The notes: a model not told the origin generated them from the sequence alone. A stretch of 64,000 nt of DNA from Zhengella mangrovi (GCF_002727065.1 NZ_PDVP01000009.1:62001-126000), one strand, 5' to 3'; shown: positions 1 through 10,400, counted from the first letter of the stretch. Numbers and translations: made by a program.

Positions 1-830
1 GCCCGGCCGCGCATCTCGCGCACGGCGCCCTCCGGCAGGTCGCCGAGTTGGAACGGACCGTAGGAAACGCGGATCAGGCGCGTGACCTCCAGGCCGAGCG
101 CGCCCATGACGTTCTTGACCTCGCGGTTCTTGCCTTCGCGGAACGAGATGGTGAGCCAGGAATTCGAGCCCTGTTCACGGTCCAGCACGGCCTCCATGGC
201 ACCGTAGAAGACGCCATCCACGGCAATGCCATTTTTCAGCTCGTCGAGGCGGGCCTGGTCGATCTCGCCGTGCACGCGGACGCGGTAGCGGCGCAGCCAG
301 CCGGTGGACGGCAGTTCCAGCACGCGGGCGAGGCCACCGTCATTGGTCAGCAGCAGCAGGCCCTCGGTGTTGATGTCGAGGCGGCCGACGGAGACAACGC
401 GCGGCATGCCTTCGGGCAGCGCCTCGAACACGGTCTTGCGTCCCTCGGGATCGCGGTTGGTGGTGACCAGACCGGAAGGCTTGTGGAACAGCCAGAGACG
501 GGTTCGCTCGATCTCGGGGATCGGCTTGCCGTCGATGGCGATGCGATCCTCGCGGGTGACATTGAGCGCGGGGCTTTCGATGACCTTGCCGTTGACCGAG
601 ATGCGGCCGTCGGCGATCAGCGCCTCGGCCTCGCGGCGCGAGGAGACACCGGCGCGCGCCAGCCGCTTGGCGATCCGCTCACCGGCCGGCGCGGCTTCCG
701 CCTCCGGCTCGCGGTCGAAACGGCGCGGCGGCTTTCCCGCCGGCTTGCCGCGGCCGCCCGCGGGCGCTGTCTTCCGGTCACCAAACGGTTTGCGCGGGCC
801 CCGGGGCTTGTCTTTCCTGTCGTCGGTCAT
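1..830 (-). CDS. rluB: 23S rRNA pseudouridine synthase, RluB/RsuA family (3' end outside window)
   Basis: Isomerises a uridine of rRNA to pseudouridine. Reading from the ATG at 830, a basic Gly/Pro/Arg-rich tail of about 45 residues precedes an S4 RNA-binding domain (about residues 50-95, [19 protein letters not shown]). The catalytic domain follows, with the family motif [17 protein letters not shown], where Asp152 is the expected nucleophile. The later motif [12 protein letters not shown] is also present. The frame stays open through base 1, so at least 276 codons are seen and the C-terminus is missing. It is divergent from tadA, a common neighbour of RluB-like genes in this order. RluB versus another RsuA-family member cannot be settled without the end of the protein. 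Confidence 0.9.
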   Translation of the reverse strand, partial: MTDDRKDKPRGPRKPFGDRKTAPAGGRGKPAGKPPRRFDREPEAEAAPAGERIAKRLARAGVSSRREAEALIADGRISVNGKVIESPALNVTREDRIAIDGKPIPEIERTRLWLFHKPSGLVTTNRDPEGRKTVFEALPEGMPRVVSVGRLDINTEGLLLLTNDGGLARVLELPSTGWLRRYRVRVHGEIDQARLDELKNGIAVDGVFYGAMEAVLDREQGSNSWLTISFREGKNREVKNVMGALGLEVTRLIRVSYGPFQLGDLPEGAVREMRGR

Positions 831-916
831 CTGGTCATTCTTTCGTGGTGGGGCTACGTCGGGCATTTTCGCCATTCAATGAATCGCGCCAATGCTCTAT
901 CTCTTTGTTTTTTACC

Positions 917-956
917 AATTCCGGACGCGAAACCGGTTCCCACTGTCGCTGGAATT
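917..956. repeat. Nested palindromic intergenic element, copy A
   Basis: The layout is AATTCC, GGACGC, a GAAACCGG core, then a spacer and GGAATT. The outer arms AATTCC/GGAATT are perfect inverted repeats. The inner arm partner is mutated in this copy (GTTCC instead of GCGTCC). It lies between the divergent rluB and tadA genes. Related copies are at 24366-24403, 24420-24459 and 41435-41474. Confidence 0.7.
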
Positions 957-998
957 GCTCTAGCAAACCCGGAAACGTCTTGCGAGTGAAAATCAGGC

Positions 999-1466
999 AT
1001 GGCCGAAAAGACAGTCCCTGACCCAAGCCCGATGGAAATCGCCCTGGACGAGGCGCGCGCCGCAGAGGCACGCGGCGAGGTCCCGGTCGGTGCGGTCGTC
1101 ACCCGCGACGGGGCGATTATCGCACGGGCCGGCAACCGGACCCGGGAACTCAACGATCCGACCGCACACGCGGAAATCCTGGCGATCCGCGAGGCGTGCC
1201 GGGTGCTGGGCCAGGAACGCCTGACAGGCCTCGACCTGCATGTCACGCTGGAGCCCTGCACCATGTGCACCGGCGCGATTTCCTTTGCCCGGCTGCGCCG
1301 CCTCTATTTCGGCGCAGAAGACCCGAAAGGCGGCGCGGTGATCCATGGCGGCCGGTTCTTCGGCCAGCCGACCTGTCACCATTCGCCGGAGGTCTATCCC
1401 GGCATCGGCGAACGCGAGGCAGCGCGGCTGTTGAGGCAATTCTTCCAGGACCGGCGCGGCGACTGA
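999..1466 (+). CDS. tadA: tRNA-specific adenosine deaminase TadA
   Basis: Deaminates A34 to inosine in tRNA-Arg(ACG), an essential step in decoding CGN codons. The 155-residue protein has the cytidine-deaminase-like zinc site: His57-Ala-Glu59 (HAE, with Glu as proton shuttle) and the PCTMC motif with Cys87 and Cys90 (LEPCTMCTGAI). Length and motif spacing match bacterial TadA. The ATG at 999 is the first in frame. The gene stands alone on the plus strand, 168 bp from divergent rluB, with a palindromic element in the gap, and it converges on the lipoprotein gene at 1501. Confidence 0.96.
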   Translation: MAEKTVPDPSPMEIALDEARAAEARGEVPVGAVVTRDGAIIARAGNRTRELNDPTAHAEILAIREACRVLGQERLTGLDLHVTLEPCTMCTGAISFARLRRLYFGAEDPKGGAVIHGGRFFGQPTCHHSPEVYPGIGEREAARLLRQFFQDRRGD

Positions 1467-1500
1467 CCGGCGGATCGCGCCTTGCCGCCAAGCCCCCCGC

Positions 1501-2226
1501 TTACCAGGGCAGCATGTCCCGCCAGCTCGTCTTGCCCGCCTTCTTGCGGGATTCCGCCTTCAGACGGCGCTCCTTGTCCGCCTCGTCCTCGCCGAACTCG
1601 CCGGCCGGCGCAGTGGCGGCCGGAACGCGGTATTTCAGCGGCGGCTCGGACAGGTATTTGCGGGACGCGGGGCTGCCCTGCATGTTCTCGGCGCGGCGGC
1701 GGCGGAATTCCGCCTGCGAGTCGCGCTTGCCGAAGACCGGCGTCTGGCTCGGGTCGAGGTGGCGGTACTGGCCGCGCTGGGCCGCCGCACCCGATGTGAT
1801 CATCGGCTCGTTCGGATCAGCCTCACGGCCGCTGGTGACGATCGGCTCGAAATCCGGATTGTCGCGGTTTTCCGTGGCATACTTGCGGTAACGGGCGCGG
1901 CGTTCCTCGGGCGACTCCGGCCACTGACCGGTGGCTTCGCGCGCCGAGACGATATCTTCCTGCGGCTGCGGCAGCTGGTTGGTGTCAGCCGGCTTGACCA
2001 GTTCGGGACGCGGCTCGTAGTCGATCCTGGGGCCCTTTTTCGGGGCCAGCGACAGCATGCCGCTGAGGTCGTCCACGAGCTGTTCGTTGGCCGTCTTGTC
2101 GGTGCCGTAGGTCGGAGAACTCATGCAGCCGGCGAGCGATGTCGCGGAAAGCGCAGCCAAGATGGCAAACGCAAGGCTCTGGCCGTTTCGCGTATTTCGA
2201 ACCATGTCGCGGTGCGCGCCCTTCAT
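1501..2226 (-). CDS. Conserved lipoprotein of unknown function
   Basis: A 241-residue protein with a lipoprotein signal peptide: a basic start, the hydrophobic stretch LAFAILAALSATS and the lipobox LAGC (lipidated Cys34). The mature part is polar and Pro/Arg-rich, with YEPRPELVKPAD and WPESPEERRARYRKYA, no recognisable enzyme motif and no further membrane segment. The ATG at 2226 was chosen because a GGGGGA run lies about 7 bases upstream; an ATG at 2205 is an alternative. It lies 156 bp downstream of ileS on the same strand. The ileS-lipoprotein arrangement recalls the DUF3035/BamF-like lipoproteins found near ileS in other alphaproteobacteria, but no firm sequence match is claimed. Confidence 0.8.
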   Translation of the reverse strand: MKGAHRDMVRNTRNGQSLAFAILAALSATSLAGCMSSPTYGTDKTANEQLVDDLSGMLSLAPKKGPRIDYEPRPELVKPADTNQLPQPQEDIVSAREATGQWPESPEERRARYRKYATENRDNPDFEPIVTSGREADPNEPMITSGAAAQRGQYRHLDPSQTPVFGKRDSQAEFRRRRAENMQGSPASRKYLSEPPLKYRVPAATAPAGEFGEDEADKERRLKAESRKKAGKTSWRDMLPW

Positions 2227-2382
2227 CGTCTTCCCCCGGCGTCCTGCGCCTGTGTACATAAAGCCGTCCGTGCGATGAAGGCACAATCCGGCAAGATCAT
2301 GACCATTCATCGGCCGCGCTTCTTTTAGCGCAACCGTGCCCAATCGGCAACGCGGGCGCGAAACGCGCCCGCACGGCCGGTC

Positions 2383-5292
2383 TCAGATCCGCCCGAGGTC
2401 CCGCAATTCGCGCAGGGCCGCGGCATCGCGGGCCGATACGTCCGGGAATTCCGGGTCGGAACCGACGTCATCGGTAACCCGCCACGACCGGGCGCACTTG
2501 GTGCCCCGGGCCATTGCCGGAACCACGGCCACGCCCTTCACCTCGTCGAGCGTGAAGGCCCCGGCGGGGGCTTCCTTGTCGGAGACCGACGTGCCGGAGG
2601 TGATGCAGATCTCGGCCATGTCGAGACCCTCGATCGCCTCGCGCAGCGCGGGATCGGTGATGTGGACGAAGGGTGCGGCCTCCAGCGAGGAACCGATGCG
2701 CTTTTCGCGGCGCTCGATCTCCAGCGCGCCGGTGACGACGCGGCGGACCTGGCGGACCTTCTTCCACTTCGCTGCCAGACGGTCGTCCTTCCACTCGGCG
2801 GGGACGTCCGGGAACTGCTCCAGGTGCACCGAGACGGCGTCCGGGTTCATTTCCAGCCAGGCCTCTTCCGTGGTGAAGGGCAACATGGGCGCCAGCCACT
2901 TGACGACCGCGTCGAAGACCGTACGGACCACCTGGAGGGCGGCCTTGCGGCGGATGCTCGACGGCGCGTCGCAGTAGAGCGCATCCTTGCGGATGTCGAA
3001 GTAGAAGGCGGAAAGGTCGATGACCATGAAATCGATCAGGGCGCGGGCGATACGCTTGAAGTCGAAGTTGTCATAGCCTTCGTTGACGACGCGGTTGAGT
3101 TCCACCAGCCGGTGCAGCATGAGCCGCTCCAGTTCCGGCATGTCGGCCAGCGGCACGATCTCGCCCTCGTCGTGGGCCAGCGTCCCGAGCATCCAGCGGA
3201 TGGTGTTGCGCATCTTGCGGTAGGCGTCGATGTTGGTCTGGATGATCGACTTGCCGAGACGCTGATCCTCCCAGTAGTCGGTCGTCATGACCCAGAGCCG
3301 CAGGATATCGGCGCCGGCATCCTTCATGACGTCCTGCGGGGTGACCGTGTTGCCGAGCGACTTCGACATCTTGCGGCCGTCCTCGGCCATGGTGAAGCCG
3401 TGGGTGATGACCGTGTCGTAGGGCGCGCGGCCGCGGGTGCCGCAGCTTTCCAGCAGCGAGGAATGGAACCAGCCGCGATGCTGGTCGGAACCTTCCAGGT
3501 AGACATCGGCGGGCCATTTCAGGTCCGGCCGGTCTTCCAGCGTGAAGGTGTGGGTGGAGCCGGAATCGAACCAGACGTCGAGAATGTCGCGGACCTGCTT
3601 CCACGGTTCGCCTGCACGTTCGCCCAGGAAGCGCTCCCGCGCGCCCTCGGCAAACCAGGCATCGGCGCCCTCGTCCTCGAAGGCATCGAGAATGCGCTTG
3701 TTGACGGCTTCGTCCTTCAGCACCTTGCCGTCCTCGTCGGCGAAGACGCAGATCGGCACGCCCCAGGCACGCTGGCGCGAGAGCACCCAGTCGGGCCGGT
3801 CGGCGATCATGGCCCGCAGGCGGGTCTGGCCGGCGGATGGCACGAAGCGCGTGGCGTCGATTGCCTTGAGCGCCCGGTCGCGCAGCGTGGTGCCGTCGTC
3901 CAGCGTCTTGTCCATGTGGACGAACCACTGCGGCGTGTTGCGGAAAATGACCGGCTTCTTGGAGCGCCAGGAATGCGGATAGGTATGCTTCAGCCGGCCG
4001 CGTGCGAACAGGCGGTCAGCCTGGATCAGCGCGGTGATGACGGCCTGGTTCGCGTCGCCCTTCTTGCCCTTGTCATCGATGACGCGCACCGCCCCGCCTT
4101 CGCGGTCCGGGCCGAAGCCCGGCGCGTCCCTGGTCAGGAAACCGGCATCGTCGACCGTGAAGGGGATCTGGCTGGAGATGCCGCGCGCTTCCAGGTCGCG
4201 GGCATGGTGCATCCAGGCGTCAAAGTCCTCGCGGCCGTGGCCGGGCGCGGTGTGGACGAAGCCGGTGCCGGCGTCGTCGGTGACGTGATCGCCTTCCAGC
4301 AGCGGCACGGCAAACTCGTAGCCGCCAGCGAGGCCCTTGAGCGGGTGGGCGCAGGTGATGGCGGCCAGGTCACCGGCGGAAACATCGCGCAGGCGGCAGT
4401 ATTCCAGCTTGCCCTTGGCAAAACTTTCCCCGGCCAGCGCGTCGGCGAAAACGAGTTTCTCGCCGGGTTGCGGGCCGAAATCGTTTTCCGTGGCCGTCAC
4501 CTCGTAGAGACCATAGGCGATGCGCGGGGAATAGGAGATGGCGCGGTTGCCGGGGATGGTCCAGGGCGTGGTCGTCCAGATGACGACGAAGGCGCCATCG
4601 AGGTCGCCGCCGGCGGCGACCGGGAACTTCACCCAGATCGTGTCGGACTCGTAGTCCTGGTACTCGACCTCGGCCTCGGCCAGGGCCGTGCGCTCGACGA
4701 CCGACCACATGACCGGCTTGGACCCGCGGTAGAGCTGGTCCGACATGGCGAATTTCAGCAGTTCGCCGGCGATGCGGCTCTCGGCGTGGAAATTCATCGT
4801 CGTGTAGGGATTGTCGAAATCGCCGACGACGCCGAGCCGCTTGAACTCGGCCGACTGGACCTCGATCCAGTGGCTGGCGAAGTCGCGGCATTCCTGGCGG
4901 AACTCGTTGACCGGCACCTCGTCCTTGTTCTTGCCCTTGGCGCGATACTGTTCCTCGATCTTCCACTCGATCGGCAGGCCGTGGCAATCCCAGCCGGGGA
5001 CGTAGTTGGAATCGCGGCCGCGCATCTGGAAGGACCGGGTGATGACGTCCTTCAGGATCTTGTTGAGCGCATGGCCGATGTGGATGTTGCCGTTGGCATA
5101 GGGCGGGCCGTCATGCAGCACGTAGAGCGGCCGGCCGGCGGCGCTCTCGCGCAGCTTGCGGTAGAGGTTCACCCCTTCCCAGCGGGCGACGATTTCCGGC
5201 TCCTTCTTCGGAAGGCCGGCGCGCATGGGAAATTCCGTCTGCGGCAGGTAGAGGGTCTTGGAGTAGTCGAGCTTTTCGGGCGTGTCGGTCAT
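2383..5292 (-). CDS. ileS: Isoleucine-tRNA ligase
   Basis: Charges tRNA-Ile. The 969-residue class I synthetase has the HIGH motif at residues 71-74 ([12 protein letters not shown]), a CP1 editing insertion, [13 protein letters not shown], and KMSKS at about residue 641. The anticodon-binding domain follows. Length fits the bacterial type 1 enzyme. The C-terminal zinc ribbon is degenerate: where E. coli has a CxxC pair the sequence reads GTKCARSW, and no later cysteine is seen in the last 45 residues. The 244-bp gap upstream shows no T-box or other recognisable leader. Confidence 0.98.
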   Translation of the reverse strand: MTDTPEKLDYSKTLYLPQTEFPMRAGLPKKEPEIVARWEGVNLYRKLRESAAGRPLYVLHDGPPYANGNIHIGHALNKILKDVITRSFQMRGRDSNYVPGWDCHGLPIEWKIEEQYRAKGKNKDEVPVNEFRQECRDFASHWIEVQSAEFKRLGVVGDFDNPYTTMNFHAESRIAGELLKFAMSDQLYRGSKPVMWSVVERTALAEAEVEYQDYESDTIWVKFPVAAGGDLDGAFVVIWTTTPWTIPGNRAISYSPRIAYGLYEVTATENDFGPQPGEKLVFADALAGESFAKGKLEYCRLRDVSAGDLAAITCAHPLKGLAGGYEFAVPLLEGDHVTDDAGTGFVHTAPGHGREDFDAWMHHARDLEARGISSQIPFTVDDAGFLTRDAPGFGPDREGGAVRVIDDKGKKGDANQAVITALIQADRLFARGRLKHTYPHSWRSKKPVIFRNTPQWFVHMDKTLDDGTTLRDRALKAIDATRFVPSAGQTRLRAMIADRPDWVLSRQRAWGVPICVFADEDGKVLKDEAVNKRILDAFEDEGADAWFAEGARERFLGERAGEPWKQVRDILDVWFDSGSTHTFTLEDRPDLKWPADVYLEGSDQHRGWFHSSLLESCGTRGRAPYDTVITHGFTMAEDGRKMSKSLGNTVTPQDVMKDAGADILRLWVMTTDYWEDQRLGKSIIQTNIDAYRKMRNTIRWMLGTLAHDEGEIVPLADMPELERLMLHRLVELNRVVNEGYDNFDFKRIARALIDFMVIDLSAFYFDIRKDALYCDAPSSIRRKAALQVVRTVFDAVVKWLAPMLPFTTEEAWLEMNPDAVSVHLEQFPDVPAEWKDDRLAAKWKKVRQVRRVVTGALEIERREKRIGSSLEAAPFVHITDPALREAIEGLDMAEICITSGTSVSDKEAPAGAFTLDEVKGVAVVPAMARGTKCARSWRVTDDVGSDPEFPDVSARDAAALRELRDLGRI

Positions 5293-5536
5293 TGTCTTGC
5301 CAATCGTGCGGCCAGTGGCGGCCGGGCTGTCATTCGGACGTGAAACGGAAGGCCGCGCCGCCGGCAGAATTCGAGGCGCGCGGCAGATGTCCCGGACCTT
5401 CCCGCACCCTGTCAGGCGCCCCGGAAGGCCGGGCCAATAATTCGCCGGGATATCGTGTTTCTCACGGTTTCCATGGGCGCGGGTCTTAGTCCTTTTTGCC
5501 GGGCTTGAAAAGTGGGCGGGGCAGCGCGTTCTCCCG

Positions 5537-6301
5537 TTACCAGGTTTCCCGGTCCAGCTTCTCGAAGACGAGGCGGCGCATCAGCGCCGTGGCCGCACCG
5601 GGGAACAGCCGGCCAAGCCCGGCATAGACCAGCGGCACCCGGCCGGGAACGATGACACGGCGGCGTTTCTCCAGGCCCTCGAGAACGAGGCGGGCGGCCT
5701 GCGATGGCGGCAGGCGCTTCTCCGCACTGGCATCGGCCGGCGCGTGGCGGCGCGCCATGGCGGTATCGAGCGGGCCGGGAAAGATGGTGGAGACCGTCAC
5801 GCCGCGCCGCGACGCGGCCTTGCGGATCGAGCGGGCGTAGACGGCCAGCGCGTCCTTCGCCGCGGCATAGGCAGCCGCACCGGGATAGCCGGTGAAATGG
5901 GAGAGCGACGAGACGAAGCCGAGTCGCGCGCCGGGGGCGAGCGATTCGGCCTGCAGCAGCGCAGCGGCCATGACCATGGGTGCCTCGGCGTCGACGCGGA
6001 CGACGCGCTCGAGCACGGCAGGCGGCATCGCCTCGAAGCGCCCGGTGGCGCTGATGCCGGCATTCAGCAGCACGACGTCATAGGGCCCGGCGTCCAGAAG
6101 CACCGGCAAGGTGCGGTCCAGAGCGGTCCGGTCGGCCAGGTCGCAGGTGACCTGAAGCCGCTGTCGGTCCGGAGACCCTGGCGGCGCCCGGTGGTCGACG
6201 GTGACGACGCGATAGCCGCGGGCCAGCAGCCGGTCCGTCAGCGCCGCGCCGAGACCGGACGAAGCGCCCGTGACAAGGGCGCACTTTTCGCGTTCGCTCA
6301 C
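5537..6301 (-). CDS. Short-chain dehydrogenase/reductase
   Basis: A 254-residue classical SDR. It has the cofactor motif TGASSGLG (11-18), the structural NAG motif (80-82), and the catalytic Ser131/132, Tyr145 and Lys149 (YAAAK). The C-terminal segment [22 protein letters not shown] resembles the tails of membrane-associated SDRs acting on lipids or steroids, but the substrate is unknown. The start overlaps the stop of the next SDR gene by 4 bp (ATGA type), so the pair is co-translated. Both are likely in one unit with ribF and the HAD gene upstream. Confidence 0.9.
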   Translation of the reverse strand: MSEREKCALVTGASSGLGAALTDRLLARGYRVVTVDHRAPPGSPDRQRLQVTCDLADRTALDRTLPVLLDAGPYDVVLLNAGISATGRFEAMPPAVLERVVRVDAEAPMVMAAALLQAESLAPGARLGFVSSLSHFTGYPGAAAYAAAKDALAVYARSIRKAASRRGVTVSTIFPGPLDTAMARRHAPADASAEKRLPPSQAARLVLEGLEKRRRVIVPGRVPLVYAGLGRLFPGAATALMRRLVFEKLDRETW

Positions 6302-7017
6302 AGCCTTGGCCTCCAGAACGTGGCGCCGGACAAATAACGCAGCCAGCCGAGCGTAACCGGCGATCGGCGGGTCGCCAGGTCATGCGCCATCATGGCCGCG
6401 GCGTCGGCGGGATCGAGAAAGAAACGGCCGAGAGGGCCCGGATCGTGGCCGGCCTTCTCGTGCATGCCGGTACGCATGGGCCCCGGATGGATGACCTGGA
6501 CACCGACGCTGCCGCGCCATTCGCTGCGCAGGGCGCGCCCGAACCCGTGCAGACCCGCCTTCGACGCCGCGTAGGCAGGGAACAGCGCGGTTCCCCGGCG
6601 GGCCACCGAACCGACAAGGGTCAGCAGGCCCTTGCGCACGGACAGGTGCGGATGAAGCATCCGCGCCAGAAGCAGCGTCGAGACCAGGTTGACATCGAGC
6701 GTCCGGCGAATCGTGGCGGCATCCTCGAGGCCGCCTGCCGGCGAATGGCCGGTCGCGGCATTCAACACGGCGTGGTCGAGGCCGTCCCAGCCGGCCTGTT
6801 CGAGCGCCGCCTCCACGGCGGCGGCGGCGTCCACCGGCGCGGCAAGATCGGCTTCGACATAGCGGCAGGTCGCGGGCAGGTTCGCGGAGACGGCGGCGGA
6901 CGCCTGGCGCCCGGTGACCATGACATCGTGACGGGGTGCGAGGTGGCGCGCCAGCGCAAGACCCAGACCGGCAGTGCCACCCGTGATCAGGATCCGGCGC
7001 CGCTCACCGGGGGTCAT
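6298..7017 (-). CDS. Short-chain dehydrogenase/reductase
   Basis: A 239-residue SDR with TGGTAGLG (12-19), NAA (86-88), Ser137 and the catalytic pair Tyr149/Lys153 (YAASK). It is followed with a 4-bp overlap by a second SDR gene. Its own start overlaps the end of ribF by 14 bp. Two adjacent, different SDRs inside a ribF-ileS neighbourhood look like an insertion into an otherwise housekeeping block. The substrate cannot be predicted. Confidence 0.9.
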   Translation of the reverse strand: MTPGERRRILITGGTAGLGLALARHLAPRHDVMVTGRQASAAVSANLPATCRYVEADLAAPVDAAAAVEAALEQAGWDGLDHAVLNAATGHSPAGGLEDAATIRRTLDVNLVSTLLLARMLHPHLSVRKGLLTLVGSVARRGTALFPAYAASKAGLHGFGRALRSEWRGSVGVQVIHPGPMRTGMHEKAGHDPGPLGRFFLDPADAAAMMAHDLATRRSPVTLGWLRYLSGATFWRPRL

Positions 7018-8020
7018 CCCGGTCCCCGAACGCGATCGCGCCGTCGAGCGGCGACAGCGGCTCCACCCCGGCGAGGAGCGCGCGCGCCTCCTGCTCGTCG
7101 CGTTTCATCTGGGCCACCAGCGGATCGAGGCCGTCGAACTTCACCTCGCCGCGCAGGAAGCCGAACAGGGAGACGCGGCACGTCTCGCCGTACAGGTCAC
7201 CGGAGAAATCGAACAGGACGGTTTCCAGGAGAGCCGCGCCATCGCTGTCGACGGTCGGACGGCGGCCGAAGCTCGCGACGCCATCATGCACCGATCCGTC
7301 GGCGCGGGTGAAGCGGACGGCATAGATGCCGTGGGCGAGACCGTTGTCTTCGGGCAACGCCATGTTGGCGGTCGGATAGCCGAGCGTTCGCCCGAGTTGC
7401 TTGCCGCGCACGACCTCGGCCTCGACCGTGTAGCGATAGCCCAGCAGGCCGGCCGCCTCGCTGACCTCGCCCTGCTGCAGGCACTCGCGGATGCGGCTGG
7501 AGGAGATCACGTCTGCTCCCTCGTCGCGGAAGGCATCGACCAGCGTGACGCCGAAGCCGTGCTCCTCGCCAGCGGCCATGAGATAGGCCGGGCCGCCGGC
7601 ACGGTTGCGGCCGAAATGGAAGTCGAAGCCGGTCACCACGTGGGTAATGCCGAGGCCATCACAGAGGATGCCCCGGACGAACTCCACCGGCTCTGTGGCG
7701 GCGAAATCGCGGCTGAAGGGCTGCTCGATCACCGCGTCGAAGCCGAGCGCGCCGAGCAGGCGGGCCCGCATGGGTGCAGGCGTCAGCCGAAAGACCGGCC
7801 GGTCGGGGCGGAAGACCGTTCGCGGGTGTGGCTCGAAGGTGAGAACGAGCGCGGGCACGCCGCGCTCTCGGGCCATGCCGAGCGCCTTCTCCAGCACTGC
7901 CAGATGGCCACGGTGGACACCGTCGAAATTGCCGATGGCAACGACGCCGCCGCGCAGGCCGGCCGGCAGGTGAACCGGGTCGGACAAACGAAGCAGCTTT
8001 TTCTCCGCCGCGCCGGTCAT
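7004..8020 (-). CDS. ribF: Bifunctional riboflavin kinase/FAD synthetase
   Basis: Converts riboflavin to FMN and then FAD. The 338-residue protein has an N-terminal nucleotidyltransferase domain with IGNFDGVHRGH (about 29-39) and ISSSRIRECLQQG (about 173). The C-terminal riboflavin kinase domain has the GYPTANM motif. The length is typical for bifunctional RibF. Its start overlaps the end of the HAD gene upstream by 4 bp and its end overlaps the SDR gene, so it sits in the middle of a translationally coupled minus-strand operon. Confidence 0.97.
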   Translation of the reverse strand: MTGAAEKKLLRLSDPVHLPAGLRGGVVAIGNFDGVHRGHLAVLEKALGMARERGVPALVLTFEPHPRTVFRPDRPVFRLTPAPMRARLLGALGFDAVIEQPFSRDFAATEPVEFVRGILCDGLGITHVVTGFDFHFGRNRAGGPAYLMAAGEEHGFGVTLVDAFRDEGADVISSSRIRECLQQGEVSEAAGLLGYRYTVEAEVVRGKQLGRTLGYPTANMALPEDNGLAHGIYAVRFTRADGSVHDGVASFGRRPTVDSDGAALLETVLFDFSGDLYGETCRVSLFGFLRGEVKFDGLDPLVAQMKRDEQEARALLAGVEPLSPLDGAIAFGDRDDPR

Positions 8021-8880
8021 GCCAGCCTCGTGATCGAGGCGACGGGGGCCAGGGCGTGCCTTTCAAAAAATTCGCCGAGCCTGACCGGATCCGGCGTGTC
8101 CGCGCTATCGCCGTAATCGCGGAAATGGATGCCGCCGGAAACATAGAGCGCATCGATGCCAGCGTTCACGGCGCCCTTGATATCGGTCAGCATGCCATCG
8201 CCGATGGCCAGAACCTCGCCGCGCTCCAGCGGGCGGTCGCTCAGCTCCGCCAGTTTCGCCATGGCGGCGCGATAGATCGGGGCATGTGGCTTGCCCGATA
8301 TCAGCGTGCGTCCGCCCAGCTGGCCGTAGTCGCGCGCCAGGGCGCCGGAACACCAGATCATGCGGTCGCCGCGTTCGACGACGATGTCCGGATTGGCGCA
8401 GATCATCGGCAGGTCGCGGGAGCGCAGACGCTGCAGCATCTCGCGATAGTCGTCCGGTGTTTCGGTCTCGTCGTCGAACAGGCCGGTGCAGACCACCGCC
8501 GACGCCTCGAACTCCTCGACCAGGTCGACCTCGAGGCCATCGAAGAGCTGCAGGTCCCGATCGGGGCCAAGGTGAAAGACGCGGCGCGGTCCCTCGGCGA
8601 TCAGGTCGCGGGTCACGTCGCCCGACGTGACGACCGCGTCCCAGGCGTCGTCGGGCACGCCGAGGCCGCGGATCTGCGTGATGACGCCGGACGACAGGCG
8701 CGGCGCATTGGTCAGGAGCACGACGGGCAGCCCCGCGGCGCGCATGCGCCCAAGCGCGGCGCAGGCCTGCGGAAAGGCGCGCACGCCGTTATGAATGACG
8801 CCCCAGACATCGCACAGGATCGCGCCATAGGATCCGGCCAGGTCATCCAGTCGGTCGATCATGGCGGGGCTGGCAGTCAT
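8017..8880 (-). CDS. HAD-superfamily class IIA phosphatase (TIGR01459-like)
   Basis: A 287-residue HAD hydrolase. The nucleophile motif reads DVWGVIHNG (Asp24), in which Trp replaces the usual second Asp of DxD, as is normal in this alphaproteobacterial family. Motif II is LLTNAPR and the later GDGMLTDIKGA supplies the metal-binding acids. The ATG at 8880 was preferred over 8907 because an AGGA lies upstream. Placement directly before ribF with a 4-bp overlap is typical of the order and suggests a housekeeping role, but the substrate is unknown. The gene is divergent from the EAL-like gene at 9066. Confidence 0.88.
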   Translation of the reverse strand: MTASPAMIDRLDDLAGSYGAILCDVWGVIHNGVRAFPQACAALGRMRAAGLPVVLLTNAPRLSSGVITQIRGLGVPDDAWDAVVTSGDVTRDLIAEGPRRVFHLGPDRDLQLFDGLEVDLVEEFEASAVVCTGLFDDETETPDDYREMLQRLRSRDLPMICANPDIVVERGDRMIWCSGALARDYGQLGGRTLISGKPHAPIYRAAMAKLAELSDRPLERGEVLAIGDGMLTDIKGAVNAGIDALYVSGGIHFRDYGDSADTPDPVRLGEFFERHALAPVASITRLA

Positions 8881-9065
8881 CGGGTGTCCGGTCCTGGTGA
8901 TTGGCATCGCGGCAGGCCGGCGGACCGGCCCGGGGGTGACTGGACCGGAATTAACCCAAGGCGTTCACCCTGTCACCAGCTTTCGGCTGACACCGGCGGG
9001 TGCTCATGCGAAAAATAGACCTTGCTGATGAATTTGGCGCAACGCGCCAGGGAGCTTTCGACCTC

Positions 9066-10268
9066 ATGTCCAGCCGTAGCGCCTTGTTTTCCGGCACCCC
9101 CTGCGCGCTGCTCGCCGGTGCTGTCCCGGCCCACGCGGCGTTGCAGGACGGGCTCCTGGTCACGGGTATCGGCGTTTCCCTGGCGCTGGCGATCGCGGGC
9201 TTCGTTGCCGGTTTCCTGGCGCTTGGCCTGCAACGGCGGGCGGCCAGCGAGCAGCGGCGGCTGATCGCCATGGTGGAACGCTCGCTCGCCGACCAGGCGC
9301 TGCGAAGCGAGACCGACCTGCGGGCGCTGGTCGACATGGCCGCGGCCGCGCGCCAGGAGCTCGAAACGCTGCCGGGACGGTTAGACGCCGAGGACACGGC
9401 GGATGAGGCGGTACCGGAGGACGAACCGGCGGCCAACGTCATCCGGCTCACCGACGAGGTGAAGAAAGCCGCGCGGCAAAGCGAGAGCGCCGGGAGCGAC
9501 GCCGCCGCGCAAGCGGCCGACGAAACGGAAACCGCGCTGTGCGAAGGGCGTTTCGACCTGGCGCTGGAGCCGGTTCTCTCGATCTCGGATTCGCGCGCCG
9601 TCGGGTTCAGCGTTCACGCCGCCGTGGGGGCGCAGGACGCGTTCATTTCGCGGATGACCCACGAACCGCGCCCCGGTTGCCGGCTCGCCTTCGAAGCCTC
9701 GATGATGCGACAGGCAGCGGCGGTGGCGCGGCGCCAGCTCGGCGACAGCGCGGCGGACATGCCGCTCTACGTTCCCGTTTCCGCCAGCCTGCTGCAAAAC
9801 GAAGACGCGGTGGGAAACGTGGCCACGCTCTACCGGAACGAACCCGACCTCGCGCTGTCGCTGATCCCCGTCGTGCCGGTACACCTGATGATCGGCGCCA
9901 ACCGGAAATGCGGGCCGGCCCTCGAACGCCTGCGCGGCGCCGGCGCGCAATTCGCGGTCGAAGGCTGGCTTGGCGGCGAGGAGTCGCTCGCCAAGCTGAG
10001 CGCCTTCGGCGTTCACTGCGTCAGGCTCAGCGCCAACCGCCTGCTCGGACGCGACAAGCTGCGCCCGCGCGACCTCGACGCCGAAAGCATCATTTCCGCC
10101 TGCGCCGAGAAGGAATTTCAGCTCGTCGCCATGGACGTGACCACGGACGAGGAAGCCGTCAGCCTGATCGACATCGGCATCGACCGGATGTCCGGGAAGC
10201 GTTTCAACGGCCCGAAACGGTTGAAGGCAACGCCGCCACACGGCAAGGGCGTGATCGCCGGCGGCTGA
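9066..10268 (+). CDS. Membrane-anchored, degenerate EAL-domain protein
   Basis: A 400-residue protein with one N-terminal membrane segment (about residues 27-55, rich in Ala/Gly/Leu), then a charged helical linker and a C-terminal region (about 157-395) with the fold signature of EAL phosphodiesterases. The family's ExL signature has been lost: the equivalent stretch reads LEPVLSISDSRAVGFSVHAAV. The catalytic Glu/Asn/Asp set also seems absent, so it is probably a nucleotide sensor or structural protein rather than a c-di-GMP hydrolase. The ATG at 9066 is preceded by AGGGAG; a longer GTG start at 9000 is possible. A TadG-like gene follows 132 bp downstream on the same strand. Confidence 0.75.
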   Translation: MSSRSALFSGTPCALLAGAVPAHAALQDGLLVTGIGVSLALAIAGFVAGFLALGLQRRAASEQRRLIAMVERSLADQALRSETDLRALVDMAAAARQELETLPGRLDAEDTADEAVPEDEPAANVIRLTDEVKKAARQSESAGSDAAAQAADETETALCEGRFDLALEPVLSISDSRAVGFSVHAAVGAQDAFISRMTHEPRPGCRLAFEASMMRQAAAVARRQLGDSAADMPLYVPVSASLLQNEDAVGNVATLYRNEPDLALSLIPVVPVHLMIGANRKCGPALERLRGAGAQFAVEGWLGGEESLAKLSAFGVHCVRLSANRLLGRDKLRPRDLDAESIISACAEKEFQLVAMDVTTDEEAVSLIDIGIDRMSGKRFNGPKRLKATPPHGKGVIAGG

Positions 10269-10400
10269 AACGCCCGGCTCTCAGCAGTCATGGTAAACAG
10301 GATATAAACTTATTCTGCAATAATTCACTATTTCCGTAAAACCTCATTAAATAGATTTTTTATATAACGCGATGCTGATGCAATTGGCAGGAGCATTGCT

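Noticed and set aside
2662..5343. An 893-residue open frame opposite ileS
   Set aside because: The ileS frame has all class I synthetase motifs. The opposite frame has no domain and its composition (long runs of Asp, Val, Gly, His, Arg) is that of a high-GC antisense shadow.
5292..5489. A 65-residue frame upstream of ileS
   Set aside because: No ribosome site, no family match and typical noncoding composition.
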